Shown: piece after piece, positions 33,734-43,065 of the stretch
Numbering within the stretch: position 1 is the first letter of the stretch
Layout: every line of letters starts with the position of its first letter
Position numbers and translations under genes: made by a program
DNA from: Lachnospiraceae bacterium
GTDB lineage: Bacteria; Bacillota; Clostridia; Lachnospirales; Lachnospiraceae
DNA: 53,955 nt
Direction: 5' to 3'
Assembly: GCA_017480445.1 (NCBI GenBank)
Contig: JAFVAO010000054.1
Location: 1 to 53,955, forward strand
Notes under the pieces: generated by a model
The model's input: only the letters and a program-made list of their open reading frames with translations
What the model was told of the DNA's origin: nothing
Database searches by the model: none

Positions 33734-35619
33734 GTGAACAAAACACCCTGCCGAAGGGCTTTGAAACCGGCGCACAGGAAACATTTCAATTTCGCAGCAG
33801 TGAGGTCAAAAACAATGCGCCTGCCGTCAATTTCAACGGCAGACGCCGCATGGGTTCCGGCGCCCTCGGACAGGCCGTGGAGAAACCCAAAGACGCCTCC
33901 CAGACCCTGGTGCGCCTTTTTACCTACCTTGGCACAGAGAAAAAACTGTTGCTTGTGCTGTTTCTCTCCGTCATTCTGGTGACCCTGACAGCCCTGGCGG
34001 CGCCCGCCCTGCAAGGACAGGCGATCGATCTGATCTTCGCAGGAAACTGGCCGCGCCTCGGTCTGCTGCTCGTCACACTGCTTGGCGTATATCTGGTGAG
34101 CACGCTCTGCACCCTGTGCCAGACTTATGTATCCGCACACCTGAGCCAACGGATCGTGCGCAGACTGCGCCATGACCTGTTCGCCAAAATAGACAGACTG
34201 TCCATTCCCTATCTGGACACGCACTCCTCCGGCGACATCATGAGCCGCATGGTCAACGATGTGGACAATATCTCCACGTCCATCTCTCAGAGCATGGGCT
34301 CCCTTTTCTCCGGCGTCTTGACCATCATCGGCACCGTGTGTATGATGTTTTATTACTGTTGGCAGTTGACGCTGATCACCATGATCACCGTCGTCATCAC
34401 CGTCATCGTCACCAAGCAAATGTCGCTGCTCATGGCGCGCGTCTATCGCATGCGTTCCAGAGTGCTCGGCCAATTGAACGGCCACGCCGAGGAAATGATC
34501 ACCGGCTACCGCTCCATCGTGGCGTATAATCGGCAGGAAGACATCATTGCGGAATTCAACAAGACCTCGGATGAACTGACGAAGGTCAGCATCCGCGCGG
34601 AAATTCTGGGCGGCTCCATGGGTCCGCTCATGAACTGCATCTCCAATATCGGCTTTGTGATCGTCTCGGCTTTTGGGGGCTATTTTGCGCTGAAGGGCCT
34701 GATCACCGTGGGTGTGATCTCCGCCTTTATCATTTACGCAAAGCAATTCTCCCGCCCCATCAACGAGATCGCGCAGCTCTACGGCAGCCTGCAGACCGCT
34801 GTAGCCGGCGCAGAGCGCATTTTTGAACTGATGGATCAACCGGACGAAGACAACAGCGGCACCGTGGAACTGGAGGAGGTAAAGGGAGAAATCACCTTCC
34901 GCAATGTCAACTTTTCCTATGTGCCCGGCACGTCGGTTCTGACAGACTTTAACCTCACGGTAAAACCCGGGCAAAAGATTGCGCTCGTCGGTGCCACCGG
35001 CAGCGGCAAGACCACCGTGGTCAATCTGTTGATGCGTTTTTATGGATTGGATTCCGGCGAGATTTTGATCGACGGCGTCAATATTCAGGATCTGAAGCGG
35101 GATTTTCTGCGCCGCAATACCGCCATCGTTCTGCAGGATACCGTGCTGTTCACCGACACGATCGAGAACAATATCAAATACGCGAATCCCGATGCGACCG
35201 AGGCGGCAGTGCTAAACGCAGCGCAAATGAGCAACTGCCATCGCTTCATCAAACGCCTGCCGCAGGGTATGCAGACCGTCCTGATCCAGGCCGGCGCACA
35301 TCTCTCACAGGGGCAGCGCCAGCTGCTCACCATCGCCAGAGCCGTACTGGCCGATCCGAAGATTTTGATTCTCGATGAGGCTACCTCTTCCGTGGATACC
35401 CGCACGGAAAAAAATATTCAGGACGCCATGGTCAAGCTTATGAAGAATCGCACCAGCCTGATCATCGCACACCGTCTGTCCACCATACAGGACGCTGACA
35501 AAATCGTGGTGATGGATCACGGCCGGGTCGTGGAGATGGGCAATCATGCCGAATTACTCGCAAAAAAGGGGCGCTACTACGCACTGTACATGACACAGTT
35601 TGCAGGAAGCGCCACCTAA
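33730..35619 (+). CDS. ABC exporter half-transporter B (catalytic ATP site)
   Basis: 629 residues. An N-terminal extension of about 70 residues precedes the transmembrane domain (about 75-355); the ATPase domain has Walker A GATGSGKTT, signature LSQGQRQL, Walker B LILDEATSSVD with the catalytic Glu, and switch IAHRLSTI. It overlaps the upstream half-transporter by 4 bases and should form a heterodimer with it, contributing the canonical Walker B. It ends 21 bases from the converging ptsI stop without a terminator between. Confidence 0.94.
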   Translation: MSEQNTLPKGFETGAQETFQFRSSEVKNNAPAVNFNGRRRMGSGALGQAVEKPKDASQTLVRLFTYLGTEKKLLLVLFLSVILVTLTALAAPALQGQAIDLIFAGNWPRLGLLLVTLLGVYLVSTLCTLCQTYVSAHLSQRIVRRLRHDLFAKIDRLSIPYLDTHSSGDIMSRMVNDVDNISTSISQSMGSLFSGVLTIIGTVCMMFYYCWQLTLITMITVVITVIVTKQMSLLMARVYRMRSRVLGQLNGHAEEMITGYRSIVAYNRQEDIIAEFNKTSDELTKVSIRAEILGGSMGPLMNCISNIGFVIVSAFGGYFALKGLITVGVISAFIIYAKQFSRPINEIAQLYGSLQTAVAGAERIFELMDQPDEDNSGTVELEEVKGEITFRNVNFSYVPGTSVLTDFNLTVKPGQKIALVGATGSGKTTVVNLLMRFYGLDSGEILIDGVNIQDLKRDFLRRNTAIVLQDTVLFTDTIENNIKYANPDATEAAVLNAAQMSNCHRFIKRLPQGMQTVLIQAGAHLSQGQRQLLTIARAVLADPKILILDEATSSVDTRTEKNIQDAMVKLMKNRTSLIIAHRLSTIQDADKIVVMDHGRVVEMGNHAELLAKKGRYYALYMTQFAGSAT

Positions 35620-35640
35620 AGAGACTACACTTATGCTATT

Positions 35641-37275
35641 TTATTTGCTGAGGTCCAACTTGCGCACTGCATCCCGCAGCGGCAGCACGAACGGCGCGGA
35701 TACGGATAGCTCATCAATTCCCATGCGCAGGAAGTTTTCCGTAAGCGTTGTATCTGCCGCCAATTCGCCGCAGATACCGATCCATGCACCATGCTTATGG
35801 GCATTCTCCGCCGCCATCTCGATCAGGCGCAGGATCGCCTCGTGATGCGTGTCGCAGAAAGGCTCCAGCTTTGCGTTTTGCCTGTCAATCGCCAATGTGT
35901 ACTGGGTCAGGTCATTCGTACCTACGCTGAAGAAATTCACAAGCGGTGCCAGCTTGTCACTGATCACAGCCGCTGCCGGCGTCTCAATCATGATCCCGAC
36001 CTCTGTCTGCTCATCATAAGGCACACCTGCCGCCTTCAGTTCCGCTTTTACCTCCTCACATATCGCAAGGATCTGTTCCACTTCGGATACGCTGGTAATC
36101 ATAGGGAACATGATACCCAGATTGCCGTATGCGGAGGCGCGATAGAGCGCGCGCAGCTGGGTCTTGAAGATCTCCGGTCTGGTCAGACAGATACGGATCG
36201 CCCGAAATCCCAGCGCCGGATTTTCTTCCTTGTCCAACTGAAAATAATCAATCTGTTTATCCGCGCCGATGTCCAGTGTGCGGATAATCACTTTTTTGCC
36301 CGACATATTCTCCAGCACCTTGCGATACGCCTGGAACTGCTGCTCCTCCGTGGGATAATCCGTACTCTCCAGATACAGAAACTCACTGCGGAAAAGTCCG
36401 ATTCCCCCCGCATCATTGGCGAGTGCCGCGCCCACGCCGCCCACGCCGCCTATGTTGGCAAAGATATTGACCTTGGTCCCATCCAACGTCACATTCTCTT
36501 TGCCCTTCAGCTCCTGCAGCAACGCTTTCCCGCGCAAATCCTCCTCTTGCTTCCTGCGCATGGCGCTCTCGGTCTCCTCGTCCGGATCCAGGATCACCTC
36601 CCCCGTATAGCCGTCTACCAGAATCCGTTTCCCGTCCTCTGCCGCTTTGAGGAAATCCTCCCCCACACCGATGACCGCCGGAATATTCATATTTCTGGCA
36701 AGAATCGCCGTGTGTGAGTTGGAGGAACCAAAAGCCGTCACAAAAGCCAGCACCTTATCCTTATCCAGCGAGACGGTCTCACTGGGCGCGAGATCATCCG
36801 CGCAGATCACCATTTTCTGAGTCAGCTCCTCTCTGGTCTGTTCGCCCTCGCTCAGACAGGCAATCAACCGATTGGAGATATCTCTTACATCCGCCGCCCG
36901 CGCCTGCATATAGGCATCCTCCATGGAGGCAAACATTGATGCAAAATTATCCGCTGTCGTAGCCACCGCAAACTCTGCATTGACAGACTGGGTCTTGATG
37001 ATATTGGTGATGGAGTCATTGTAGTCATCATCCTCCAGCATCATCATGTGCACCTCAAAAATCTGTGCATGGGTCTCCCCCACTTCCTTCAATGCCTTTT
37101 CATAAATCTCCGCCAGTTGCTCTGTCGCCAATGCCTTCGCATCCTCAAACCGCGCGAACTCTCCCGCAACGTCCTCCACATGGATCCGACGAACCGGTTC
37201 GTCCTGACGCTTGAACAGCGATACATTGCCGATGGCAATCGCCCCATATACGCCTTTACCCTTGCATTTTATCAT
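35641..37275 (-). CDS. ptsI: Phosphoenolpyruvate-protein phosphotransferase (PTS enzyme I)
   Basis: Takes phosphate from PEP and passes it to HPr. 544 residues: an N-terminal HPr-binding domain, the phosphohistidine loop SSNSHTAILARNMNIPAVIG near residue 190 and a C-terminal PEP-binding barrel with FRSEFLYLE, NPALGFRAIRI, GIMIETPAA and SVGTNDLTQYTLAIDRQN. Slightly shorter than the usual 570. It lies 39 bases after ptsH and is the last gene of the sucrose operon. Confidence 0.96.
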   Translation of the reverse strand: MIKCKGKGVYGAIAIGNVSLFKRQDEPVRRIHVEDVAGEFARFEDAKALATEQLAEIYEKALKEVGETHAQIFEVHMMMLEDDDYNDSITNIIKTQSVNAEFAVATTADNFASMFASMEDAYMQARAADVRDISNRLIACLSEGEQTREELTQKMVICADDLAPSETVSLDKDKVLAFVTAFGSSNSHTAILARNMNIPAVIGVGEDFLKAAEDGKRILVDGYTGEVILDPDEETESAMRRKQEEDLRGKALLQELKGKENVTLDGTKVNIFANIGGVGGVGAALANDAGGIGLFRSEFLYLESTDYPTEEQQFQAYRKVLENMSGKKVIIRTLDIGADKQIDYFQLDKEENPALGFRAIRICLTRPEIFKTQLRALYRASAYGNLGIMFPMITSVSEVEQILAICEEVKAELKAAGVPYDEQTEVGIMIETPAAAVISDKLAPLVNFFSVGTNDLTQYTLAIDRQNAKLEPFCDTHHEAILRLIEMAAENAHKHGAWIGICGELAADTTLTENFLRMGIDELSVSAPFVLPLRDAVRKLDLSK

Positions 37276-37314
37276 GCTGATACCCCCGTTTTTATAAAGC
37301 TGCCCTTCCGGCGA

Positions 37315-37572
37315 TTACAGATTCTCTTTCATAAAATCTTCAATCGCTTTTGCCGCGGCCTCTTCGTCTTCACCTTCCACCGAGAAATTCACCGTATCAC
37401 CGCATTTGATCCCCATGCCCATGAGCATCATCAATTTGGTGACATTCATACTCTTGCCGTCCTTCTCCAGCGTCACAGTGCTGGTAAACGTCTTGGCGAG
37501 CTTTGCCAACAGTCCGGCCGGTCTTGCGTGGATCCCCACCGCATCCTTGATTGTGTAAGAAAATGTTTTCAT
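37315..37572 (-). CDS. ptsH: HPr phosphocarrier protein lacking the Ser46 site
   Basis: Transfers phosphate from enzyme I to the sucrose EII complex. 85 residues; active His15 is in GIHARPAG. At the regulatory position the sequence is NVTKLMMLMGMGI (43-55) where Firmicute HPr usually has N-L-K-S-I-M-G-V-M-S-L-G-I: residue 46 is Lys, not the Ser phosphorylated by HPr kinase, although Thr45 is adjacent. It can therefore support PTS transport but probably not HPr(Ser-P)/CcpA repression. ATG 37572 has GGAGG 8 bases upstream. Confidence 0.92.
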   Translation of the reverse strand: MKTFSYTIKDAVGIHARPAGLLAKLAKTFTSTVTLEKDGKSMNVTKLMMLMGMGIKCGDTVNFSVEGEDEEAAAKAIEDFMKENL

Positions 37573-37605
37573 AGTTATATCCTCCTTTTCATTATTTTCG
37601 ATCAT

Positions 37606-38565
37606 TTAGTTTCTATAATCTTTCATGTCCGGATAGGAAGCGATCGCACCATACGCCGTGACACTTCTGCCGCAGAATTCATTGGAGAACGCCAGACATT
37701 CTGCAAGCACCTCCTGGGACAGCTCCTGCAGCCTCTCCCTGCATCCGCCGCATTCTCCCAACTTCCACAGAAATGATCCGATAAACCCGTCTCCCGCTCC
37801 GGTGGTATCCAACGCCTTCACCTTGCGTGCCGGCGCATATGCCTCCGCCCTGCGCGTATAGGCATAAGCCCCTCCGCCGCCGCAGGTATAGACCACCAGC
37901 TGTACATCCCCTGTAAATAACTGCGGCAGCGCCTTCCGGATATCTGTCTCTCCCGTGAGGAACTCCAGCTCCTCATCCGACACCTTCAGAATATGTGCCC
38001 GCGGTATAAATTCCCAGACAGTCCGCTTTAACGCTTCCGGATCCTCCCACAATTGAAAGCGCAGATTCGGATCAAAACTGATCAGGATTCCCCGCTTCTG
38101 CGCGATCTGAATGGCCGCTTCATGTGCCTCACGCATGGGAAAATCCCCCAGGGAAACGCTGCAAAAGTGCAGCGCATATGCCTCGTCAAAATACGCATCC
38201 AAAATCTGTCCGGCACTGTAAAGCATATCGGCCGATGGTTTGCGGTAGAAGGAAAACGTCCGGTTACCGTCTGCTCCCAGACTGACAAACGCAAGCGCCG
38301 TGTTGGCCTGTGTCGTCAGGGAGATACAGCTCGTGTCCACGCCGTCTCCTGCAAGCTCCTGTATGATCTTGTGTCCGAAGGGATCATCTCCCAGTTGGGT
38401 CAGAAGCCGCGCCCTGCCACCCAATTTTGCATAGGCACCACAGACATTTGCGGGCGCACCTCCCAGCTTTGGAGAAAACGCTGTGACTTCATCAAACGTA
38501 CATCCCTTTTGATCCGGTATAAAGTCGATCAAAGCTTCTCCGATCGCAAGTAGTCTGTCACCCAA
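37606..38565 (-). CDS. scrK: Fructokinase (PfkB family)
   Basis: Phosphorylates the fructose released from sucrose-6-phosphate. 319 residues with LLAIGEALIDFIP at the N-terminus, the substrate-binding KLGGAPANVCGAYAKLGG and the catalytic ALDTTGAGDGFIGSFLW near residue 260. The start is a TTG at 38565 with GGAGGT 8 bases upstream, overlapping the scrB stop by 8 bases, so translation is coupled to scrB. Confidence 0.9.
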   Translation of the reverse strand: MGDRLLAIGEALIDFIPDQKGCTFDEVTAFSPKLGGAPANVCGAYAKLGGRARLLTQLGDDPFGHKIIQELAGDGVDTSCISLTTQANTALAFVSLGADGNRTFSFYRKPSADMLYSAGQILDAYFDEAYALHFCSVSLGDFPMREAHEAAIQIAQKRGILISFDPNLRFQLWEDPEALKRTVWEFIPRAHILKVSDEELEFLTGETDIRKALPQLFTGDVQLVVYTCGGGGAYAYTRRAEAYAPARKVKALDTTGAGDGFIGSFLWKLGECGGCRERLQELSQEVLAECLAFSNEFCGRSVTAYGAIASYPDMKDYRN

Positions 38566-39886
38566 GGTTTCGTACCTCCAATCCGTCTAACGCATACAGC
38601 GTCCCGCACAGTCGCTCCATCGTGATGCGCAGTTCGCTGTCCGTCGGATAAAATCTGCTGCTCATGACCTTTTCTCCGTCATTCAGATAAATCTCCAGAG
38701 ATGCGGTATCCGCAATCAGTCGAATCTGTGTACATTGTGTCAGGCGCACATTCCGTCTGTTCCGTCCGCCGCCAACCTGCTCATCCAGGAAAAATAAGGA
38801 AAATACACCGTCCGCGTACTGTAACTGTAAACCGTCTCCCAGTCGGATCGCACACGATCCTTCCACAGGCGCAATCAGCTCGAACGGCAGCGTTGTCTGA
38901 ATCACTGCGTCCCGGGGAACCTCCTGCCTGCCTTTGCGCAAGGTCTCGAGCTCCCGCACCGGCTGCTGCCGCAGCCTGCCGTCCGCCCCCACTGTGATCT
39001 CCCGCGGGATGGTCAGACAATGCTGCCAGCCAAGTGCCGTGGTCGGGTTGGTGTACGGGATATCTCCGATCCCCATCCATCCGATTAACAGCCTTCTGCC
39101 ATCCGGCGCCGCAAAGGTCTGGGGCGCATAAAAGTCAAATCCGTAATCCCATTCTTCAAATTCCGTCTCCGTGACAAAATAGCCGGAGCTGTACACGTTT
39201 TGATGCGTAAATTCCGTGTGTGTCAATCCCTGCGGAGATATACTCAGATAGTGCTTCCCATTCAAAAGCAGCACATCCGGACATTCCCACATATACCCCA
39301 TATCCGGCACGCTTTTCTCGCACGCAAACTCCCAGTGCAGCAGATCCTCCGAGGTATAAAACAACACACAGCCGGTGTCATCCAGTTTCCTTGCGCCCAG
39401 CGCCATGTGATATCGTCCGTCTTCCTCCCACACCTTGGGATCGCGCACATGGCAGGAACAATCCGACGGGTAATCCGCATTGCGCAAAAGCACTTGCTTC
39501 GGGCTCATATGATGTCCGTCCGCGGTAGTGACCAGAATCACATTGGCTCCGCGTCCCGCCGTGATGTAGTCGTAATCTCCGGGTTCCTTCACATTGCCTG
39601 TGTAAAACAGATACAGCGTATCCCCTCGCACCAGACCACATCCCGAATACACGCCATTTTGATCCTCCGGCAGATCCGGAGAGAGCACTGTACCTGTGAA
39701 CTCCCAGTGCAGCAAATCCTTACTCTGCCAGTGCCCCCAGCACTTGGGGCCCGTGCCGAGGGCGCTCTCCGGCGCATATTGAAAATATACATGATACTTT
39801 CCCTGAAAATAACTCAAACCATTGGGGTCATTCAACCATCCGCTTTCCGGCTCCAGGTGCAGCTTTTGCCGCCAGTCATTTTTCAT
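38558..39886 (-). CDS. scrB: Sucrose-6-phosphate hydrolase (GH32)
   Basis: Splits imported sucrose-6-phosphate to glucose-6-phosphate and fructose. 442 residues, five-bladed propeller plus C-terminal beta-sandwich (family knowledge). The nucleophile motif WLNDPNG is at residues 17-23; the RDP motif appears as CHVRDPKVW and the acid/base EC motif as WECPDV. ATG 39886 is preferred because AAAGGGA lies about 8 bases upstream; two closer ATGs (39895, 39892) overlap the scrA stop. Lies between scrA and scrK in the operon. Confidence 0.93.
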   Translation of the reverse strand: MKNDWRQKLHLEPESGWLNDPNGLSYFQGKYHVYFQYAPESALGTGPKCWGHWQSKDLLHWEFTGTVLSPDLPEDQNGVYSGCGLVRGDTLYLFYTGNVKEPGDYDYITAGRGANVILVTTADGHHMSPKQVLLRNADYPSDCSCHVRDPKVWEEDGRYHMALGARKLDDTGCVLFYTSEDLLHWEFACEKSVPDMGYMWECPDVLLLNGKHYLSISPQGLTHTEFTHQNVYSSGYFVTETEFEEWDYGFDFYAPQTFAAPDGRRLLIGWMGIGDIPYTNPTTALGWQHCLTIPREITVGADGRLRQQPVRELETLRKGRQEVPRDAVIQTTLPFELIAPVEGSCAIRLGDGLQLQYADGVFSLFFLDEQVGGGRNRRNVRLTQCTQIRLIADTASLEIYLNDGEKVMSSRFYPTDSELRITMERLCGTLYALDGLEVRNLG

Positions 39887-39891
39887 ATGCA

Positions 39892-41799
39892 TCATCCCTT
39901 TTTCGTTTCAATCAGTTGATCCAGGAAATCAACGCTGCCCTCCGCAACCTTTTTCACCTCTGCATAATCGTCCGGATTGGTGATAATCACGGGCGTCACC
40001 GTCTTATATCCCTTGCTCTCAATCAATGCCTTATCAAACGTAATCAGCGTCTGACCGCGTTTAAATCTCTCACCGTCCGCAATGTGTGCGGTAAATCCTT
40101 CACCGTTCAGTTCCACTGTATTGATACCGATGTGGATCAACAGCTCCATCCCATTGTCCAATGCAAGACCGATCGCATGATGGGTGTCAAACAACGTACT
40201 CACCTCACCGTCCGCAGGTGCGATCACTTTTCCCTCCACGGGATCCACAGCCGCACCGAGTCCCAGAACCTCCGCCGCAAACGTCTCATCCGGCACATCC
40301 GCCATAGCTACTGCAGTTCCCTTCAGCGGCGCATACACAATCTGCTCATCAAATGCCCGATTCAGATCAATTGCTGTCTCCGCAGGCGCAGCCCCGGCCT
40401 GATCCGCATCCTTCTGCGCATTGTCCGCTGCAGGCACCTCATCCCTGTATATGAAATAAGATATTGCAAATGCAACAACCGTCGCAATCACAAACGTGAG
40501 CAGGTAGCCCACAAATGTCTCTGTCGTGATCAGGAACCCGAAAATACCGGTCACGCCATTTGCTGTCGCGTAGACGTTCATCAGCGATGCCACTGCCGCA
40601 CCGCAGGCTCCGCCGATCATACCTGCTACAAGCGGTTTGCCATAGCGCACGTTTACACCGAAGATCGCAGGCTCCGTGATACCCATGAACGCGGAGAGCG
40701 AAGCCGGCAGCGCCATGGAACGAACCTTTTTATTTCTGGTCTTAAAGGCCACTGCCAGAGCAGCTGCACCCTGTGCCACATTGGCAGCCGTTGCGATCGG
40801 CATCCAGGTATTCTGCCCGTTGTCAGCCAGCATCGCCAGCTCAATGGCATTGTACATGTGGTGCACGCCCGCTACCACTGTAGGCGCATATACACCGCCC
40901 ATGATAAACGCACCGATACCGAACGGAATCGCAATCAATGCCTTGGCACCGCTGAGCACCCAGGTCTCCAGCTGCGAGAACACGGGGCCGATCAGGGTCA
41001 ACGTGAGAAAGCCGGTCACCAGCACCGAAACGAGCGGTGTCACAAACAAATCAAATGTCTCCGGCACAATCTTATGCAATTTCTTCTCGATGATACACAT
41101 GACGAGCACCGCGATCACCACCGGAATGACATGTCCCTGATAGCCGGTATTCTGGATATTCCATAGGCCGAACCAGGACCACAACGTCTCTGTCTGCGCG
41201 CCGCTGCCCGCCGACCATGCATTCACCAGATTGGGATGAATCATGATCATACCGATCACAGCGCCCAGATAAATATTGCCGCCGAAAATCTTCGCCGCGC
41301 TGACCGCGATCAAAATCGGCAGGAACACCAATGCTGTATTGGAAAACATATCTAACAGTGCAAAGATATAAGAATCTGCCATTCCGGGGAATGCCTTGGA
41401 AAGGCCGCCCAAAAGGCCGTTCAACAGACCTGTGGCAACAATCGCCGGAATGATGGGTACAAAGATATCTCCTAATGTCTTGATTGCCCGCTTGTACCAG
41501 GGCGCCTGTGCTGCCGCTGCGGCTTTGACATCCTCCTTGGACGCCGCTTCCACTCCCGCAAGGGCGATGAATTCATCATATACCTTGTTAACGGTGCCCG
41601 TCCCGATGATGATCTGCAGCTGTCCCGCTGCCTCAAACACACCTTTTACGCCGTCAACTCCTTCCAGCATCGCCTTTTTGACTTTGCCGTTGTCCGCGAT
41701 GACAAGTCGTAAGCGTGTCGCGCAATGTGCTGCGCTGGCAAGGTTATCCTTGCCGCCGATCCCTGTCAAGATTTCCGATGCACATTTTTTGTAATCCAT
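39892..41799 (-). CDS. scrA: PTS sucrose-type transporter, fused EIIBCA
   Basis: Imports and phosphorylates the sugar. 635 residues: EIIB (about 1-85) with phosphocysteine Cys26 in AAHCATRLRLVI, an EIIC membrane domain (about 105-455) and a C-terminal EIIA (about 485-635) with the phosphohistidine region LLIHIGINTVEL. The beta-glucoside/sucrose class; sucrose is inferred from the scrB, scrK and scrR neighbours. AAGGAGG lies 7 bases before ATG 41799. First gene of the structural operon, with its own promoter and palindromic operator upstream. Confidence 0.93.
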   Translation of the reverse strand: MDYKKCASEILTGIGGKDNLASAAHCATRLRLVIADNGKVKKAMLEGVDGVKGVFEAAGQLQIIIGTGTVNKVYDEFIALAGVEAASKEDVKAAAAAQAPWYKRAIKTLGDIFVPIIPAIVATGLLNGLLGGLSKAFPGMADSYIFALLDMFSNTALVFLPILIAVSAAKIFGGNIYLGAVIGMIMIHPNLVNAWSAGSGAQTETLWSWFGLWNIQNTGYQGHVIPVVIAVLVMCIIEKKLHKIVPETFDLFVTPLVSVLVTGFLTLTLIGPVFSQLETWVLSGAKALIAIPFGIGAFIMGGVYAPTVVAGVHHMYNAIELAMLADNGQNTWMPIATAANVAQGAAALAVAFKTRNKKVRSMALPASLSAFMGITEPAIFGVNVRYGKPLVAGMIGGACGAAVASLMNVYATANGVTGIFGFLITTETFVGYLLTFVIATVVAFAISYFIYRDEVPAADNAQKDADQAGAAPAETAIDLNRAFDEQIVYAPLKGTAVAMADVPDETFAAEVLGLGAAVDPVEGKVIAPADGEVSTLFDTHHAIGLALDNGMELLIHIGINTVELNGEGFTAHIADGERFKRGQTLITFDKALIESKGYKTVTPVIITNPDDYAEVKKVAEGSVDFLDQLIETKKG

Positions 41800-41830
41800 A
41801 AGTATCCCTCCTTATGTCACATTTGGTTTT

Positions 41831-41872
41831 GCAACGTTTGTGGTATCGTTTTCATATCTTATGAAAATTCTA
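41831..41872 (-). promoter_or_regulatory. scrA promoter -10 and candidate operators
   Basis: On the minus strand an extended -10, TGA-TAGAAT (hexamer 41867-41872), is followed at once by a perfect palindrome with 8-bp arms TTTTCATA/TATGAAAA and a 3-base centre (41849-41867), covering the expected start of transcription. Further downstream CAAACGTTGC (41831-41840) carries the AACGTT core seen in LacI-family operators. Either could bind ScrR. Confidence 0.6.
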
Positions 41873-41937
41873 TCATGAAATATATCCGGAAATCTATTGA
41901 CATAAAGCAAAAATTTGAAAAATCATTTCAGTTGGTT

Positions 41938-42951
41938 TCACACAGTTTCATATTTTAATTCCGTTTGCTGGGTGGACTGACGCTCGATCACGTCATACCC
42001 CAACTGCAGCGACCTCGGCACGACACTCTTGCTCCGAATGGCCGACAACAGCATATTGGCAGCCTCTATACCGGCCGTTTTGTGGTGCAGTCGCGCGGTT
42101 GTAAGCGGTGTATACAAGATGCGGGCAATCTTGGAATCGCCCACCCCACAGACCATGACATCCTCCGGAACCCGCAACCCGTTCTCTCTCAAACACAACA
42201 TCGCACCTGCCGCGATATCATCCGTCGCACAAAACACAGCGTCCGGTATCTGCCTGCGCGACACGATCCGCCGCATACAGTCATAGCCGGAATCCATCGT
42301 AAACTGCGCGGTCTCCATCATCCGCGGATCACAGGTCATGCCAAACTCCTCCAACGCTTTTTCAAATCCTGCCCGGCGCGCCGCTCCGGCTGCCCGATCT
42401 TCCTGCAATACCCCGATCAGGGCAGGATGCTTTGCGCCGTTTTGCAGCATCCGTCTCGTGAGCGTGTAGGCAACCTCCTCATCGTTGTGACAGATGCAGT
42501 TAAACCCTTTGAGCTGCTGTCCCACCAGCACAATCGGAACGCGCACCTTGCTCAGGACAGACTTATGCAAATCTGTGAAAACCGTGGCCAGTAAAATGAT
42601 ACCGTCCACCCTGTTTTGCCGGAGCAGTTCCAGTGACTCAATCTCTTGATGGGCGTCATTGGCCGTGTTGATCAACAGAATCTTATAGCCCTCTCTGTTG
42701 AGCACCTCGCTGATTCCCTCCGTCACCCGGGCACAGCTTTCGCTGGAAAGCTTCGGCAAAATGACGCCCACGAGCTTCGTCACTCTGGTACGCACTGCGC
42801 GAGCCGCAATGTTCGGCGCGTATCCGGTCTGCGCGATCGCCGCTTCAATCCTTTCCCGCTTATCCTCGCTCAAATAGCCATCGTTGAAATAGCGGCTGAC
42901 CGCTGATTTGGAGACGCCCGCTATCTGGGCAAATTCTGAGATATTCATCAT
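41938..42951 (-). CDS. scrR: LacI-family transcriptional regulator, probable sucrose repressor
   Basis: 337 residues. The N-terminal helix-turn-helix reads ISEFAQIAGVSKSAVSRYFN, followed by the hinge helix YAPNIAARAVRT and a periplasmic-binding-protein-like sensor domain. It stands directly upstream of scrA in the same direction, with 138 bases between, as in scr/sac regulons, and palindromic operators lie in that gap. AAGGTGG lies 9 bases before ATG 42951; an adjacent second ATG is possible. Confidence 0.88.
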   Translation of the reverse strand: MMNISEFAQIAGVSKSAVSRYFNDGYLSEDKRERIEAAIAQTGYAPNIAARAVRTRVTKLVGVILPKLSSESCARVTEGISEVLNREGYKILLINTANDAHQEIESLELLRQNRVDGIILLATVFTDLHKSVLSKVRVPIVLVGQQLKGFNCICHNDEEVAYTLTRRMLQNGAKHPALIGVLQEDRAAGAARRAGFEKALEEFGMTCDPRMMETAQFTMDSGYDCMRRIVSRRQIPDAVFCATDDIAAGAMLCLRENGLRVPEDVMVCGVGDSKIARILYTPLTTARLHHKTAGIEAANMLLSAIRSKSVVPRSLQLGYDVIERQSTQQTELKYETV

Positions 42952-43032
42952 AATTGTACGCCACCTTGTCTGTGTTTATCCACCATCTGTTTGTCCGCGT
43001 CCTGACGGACGCAATGATCGTTAAGAGAATGA

Positions 43033-43057
43033 AAGGCACCTCAAAAAGAGGTGCCTT
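43033..43057 (-). terminator. Hairpin terminator after the flavin reductase-rubredoxin gene
   Basis: Perfect 10-bp stem (43048-43057 with 43033-43042) around a 5-base loop, 9 bases after the stop codon. The tail TTTCATTC on the minus strand is only partly T-rich. Confidence 0.75.
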
Positions 43058-43065
43058 CCCACGCA

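Noticed and set aside
33688-34974. 428-codon minus-strand frame antisense to the second ABC half-transporter
   Set aside because: His/Gly/Asp-rich mirror of a clear ABC protein; no start signal.
39916-41166. 416-codon plus-strand frame antisense to scrA
   Set aside because: Composition (His, Arg, Cys) and lack of motifs mark it as a shadow of the PTS gene.
41903-41945. TTGACA on the plus strand before the scrR 3' end
   Set aside because: No -10 at proper spacing and no plus-strand gene follows.
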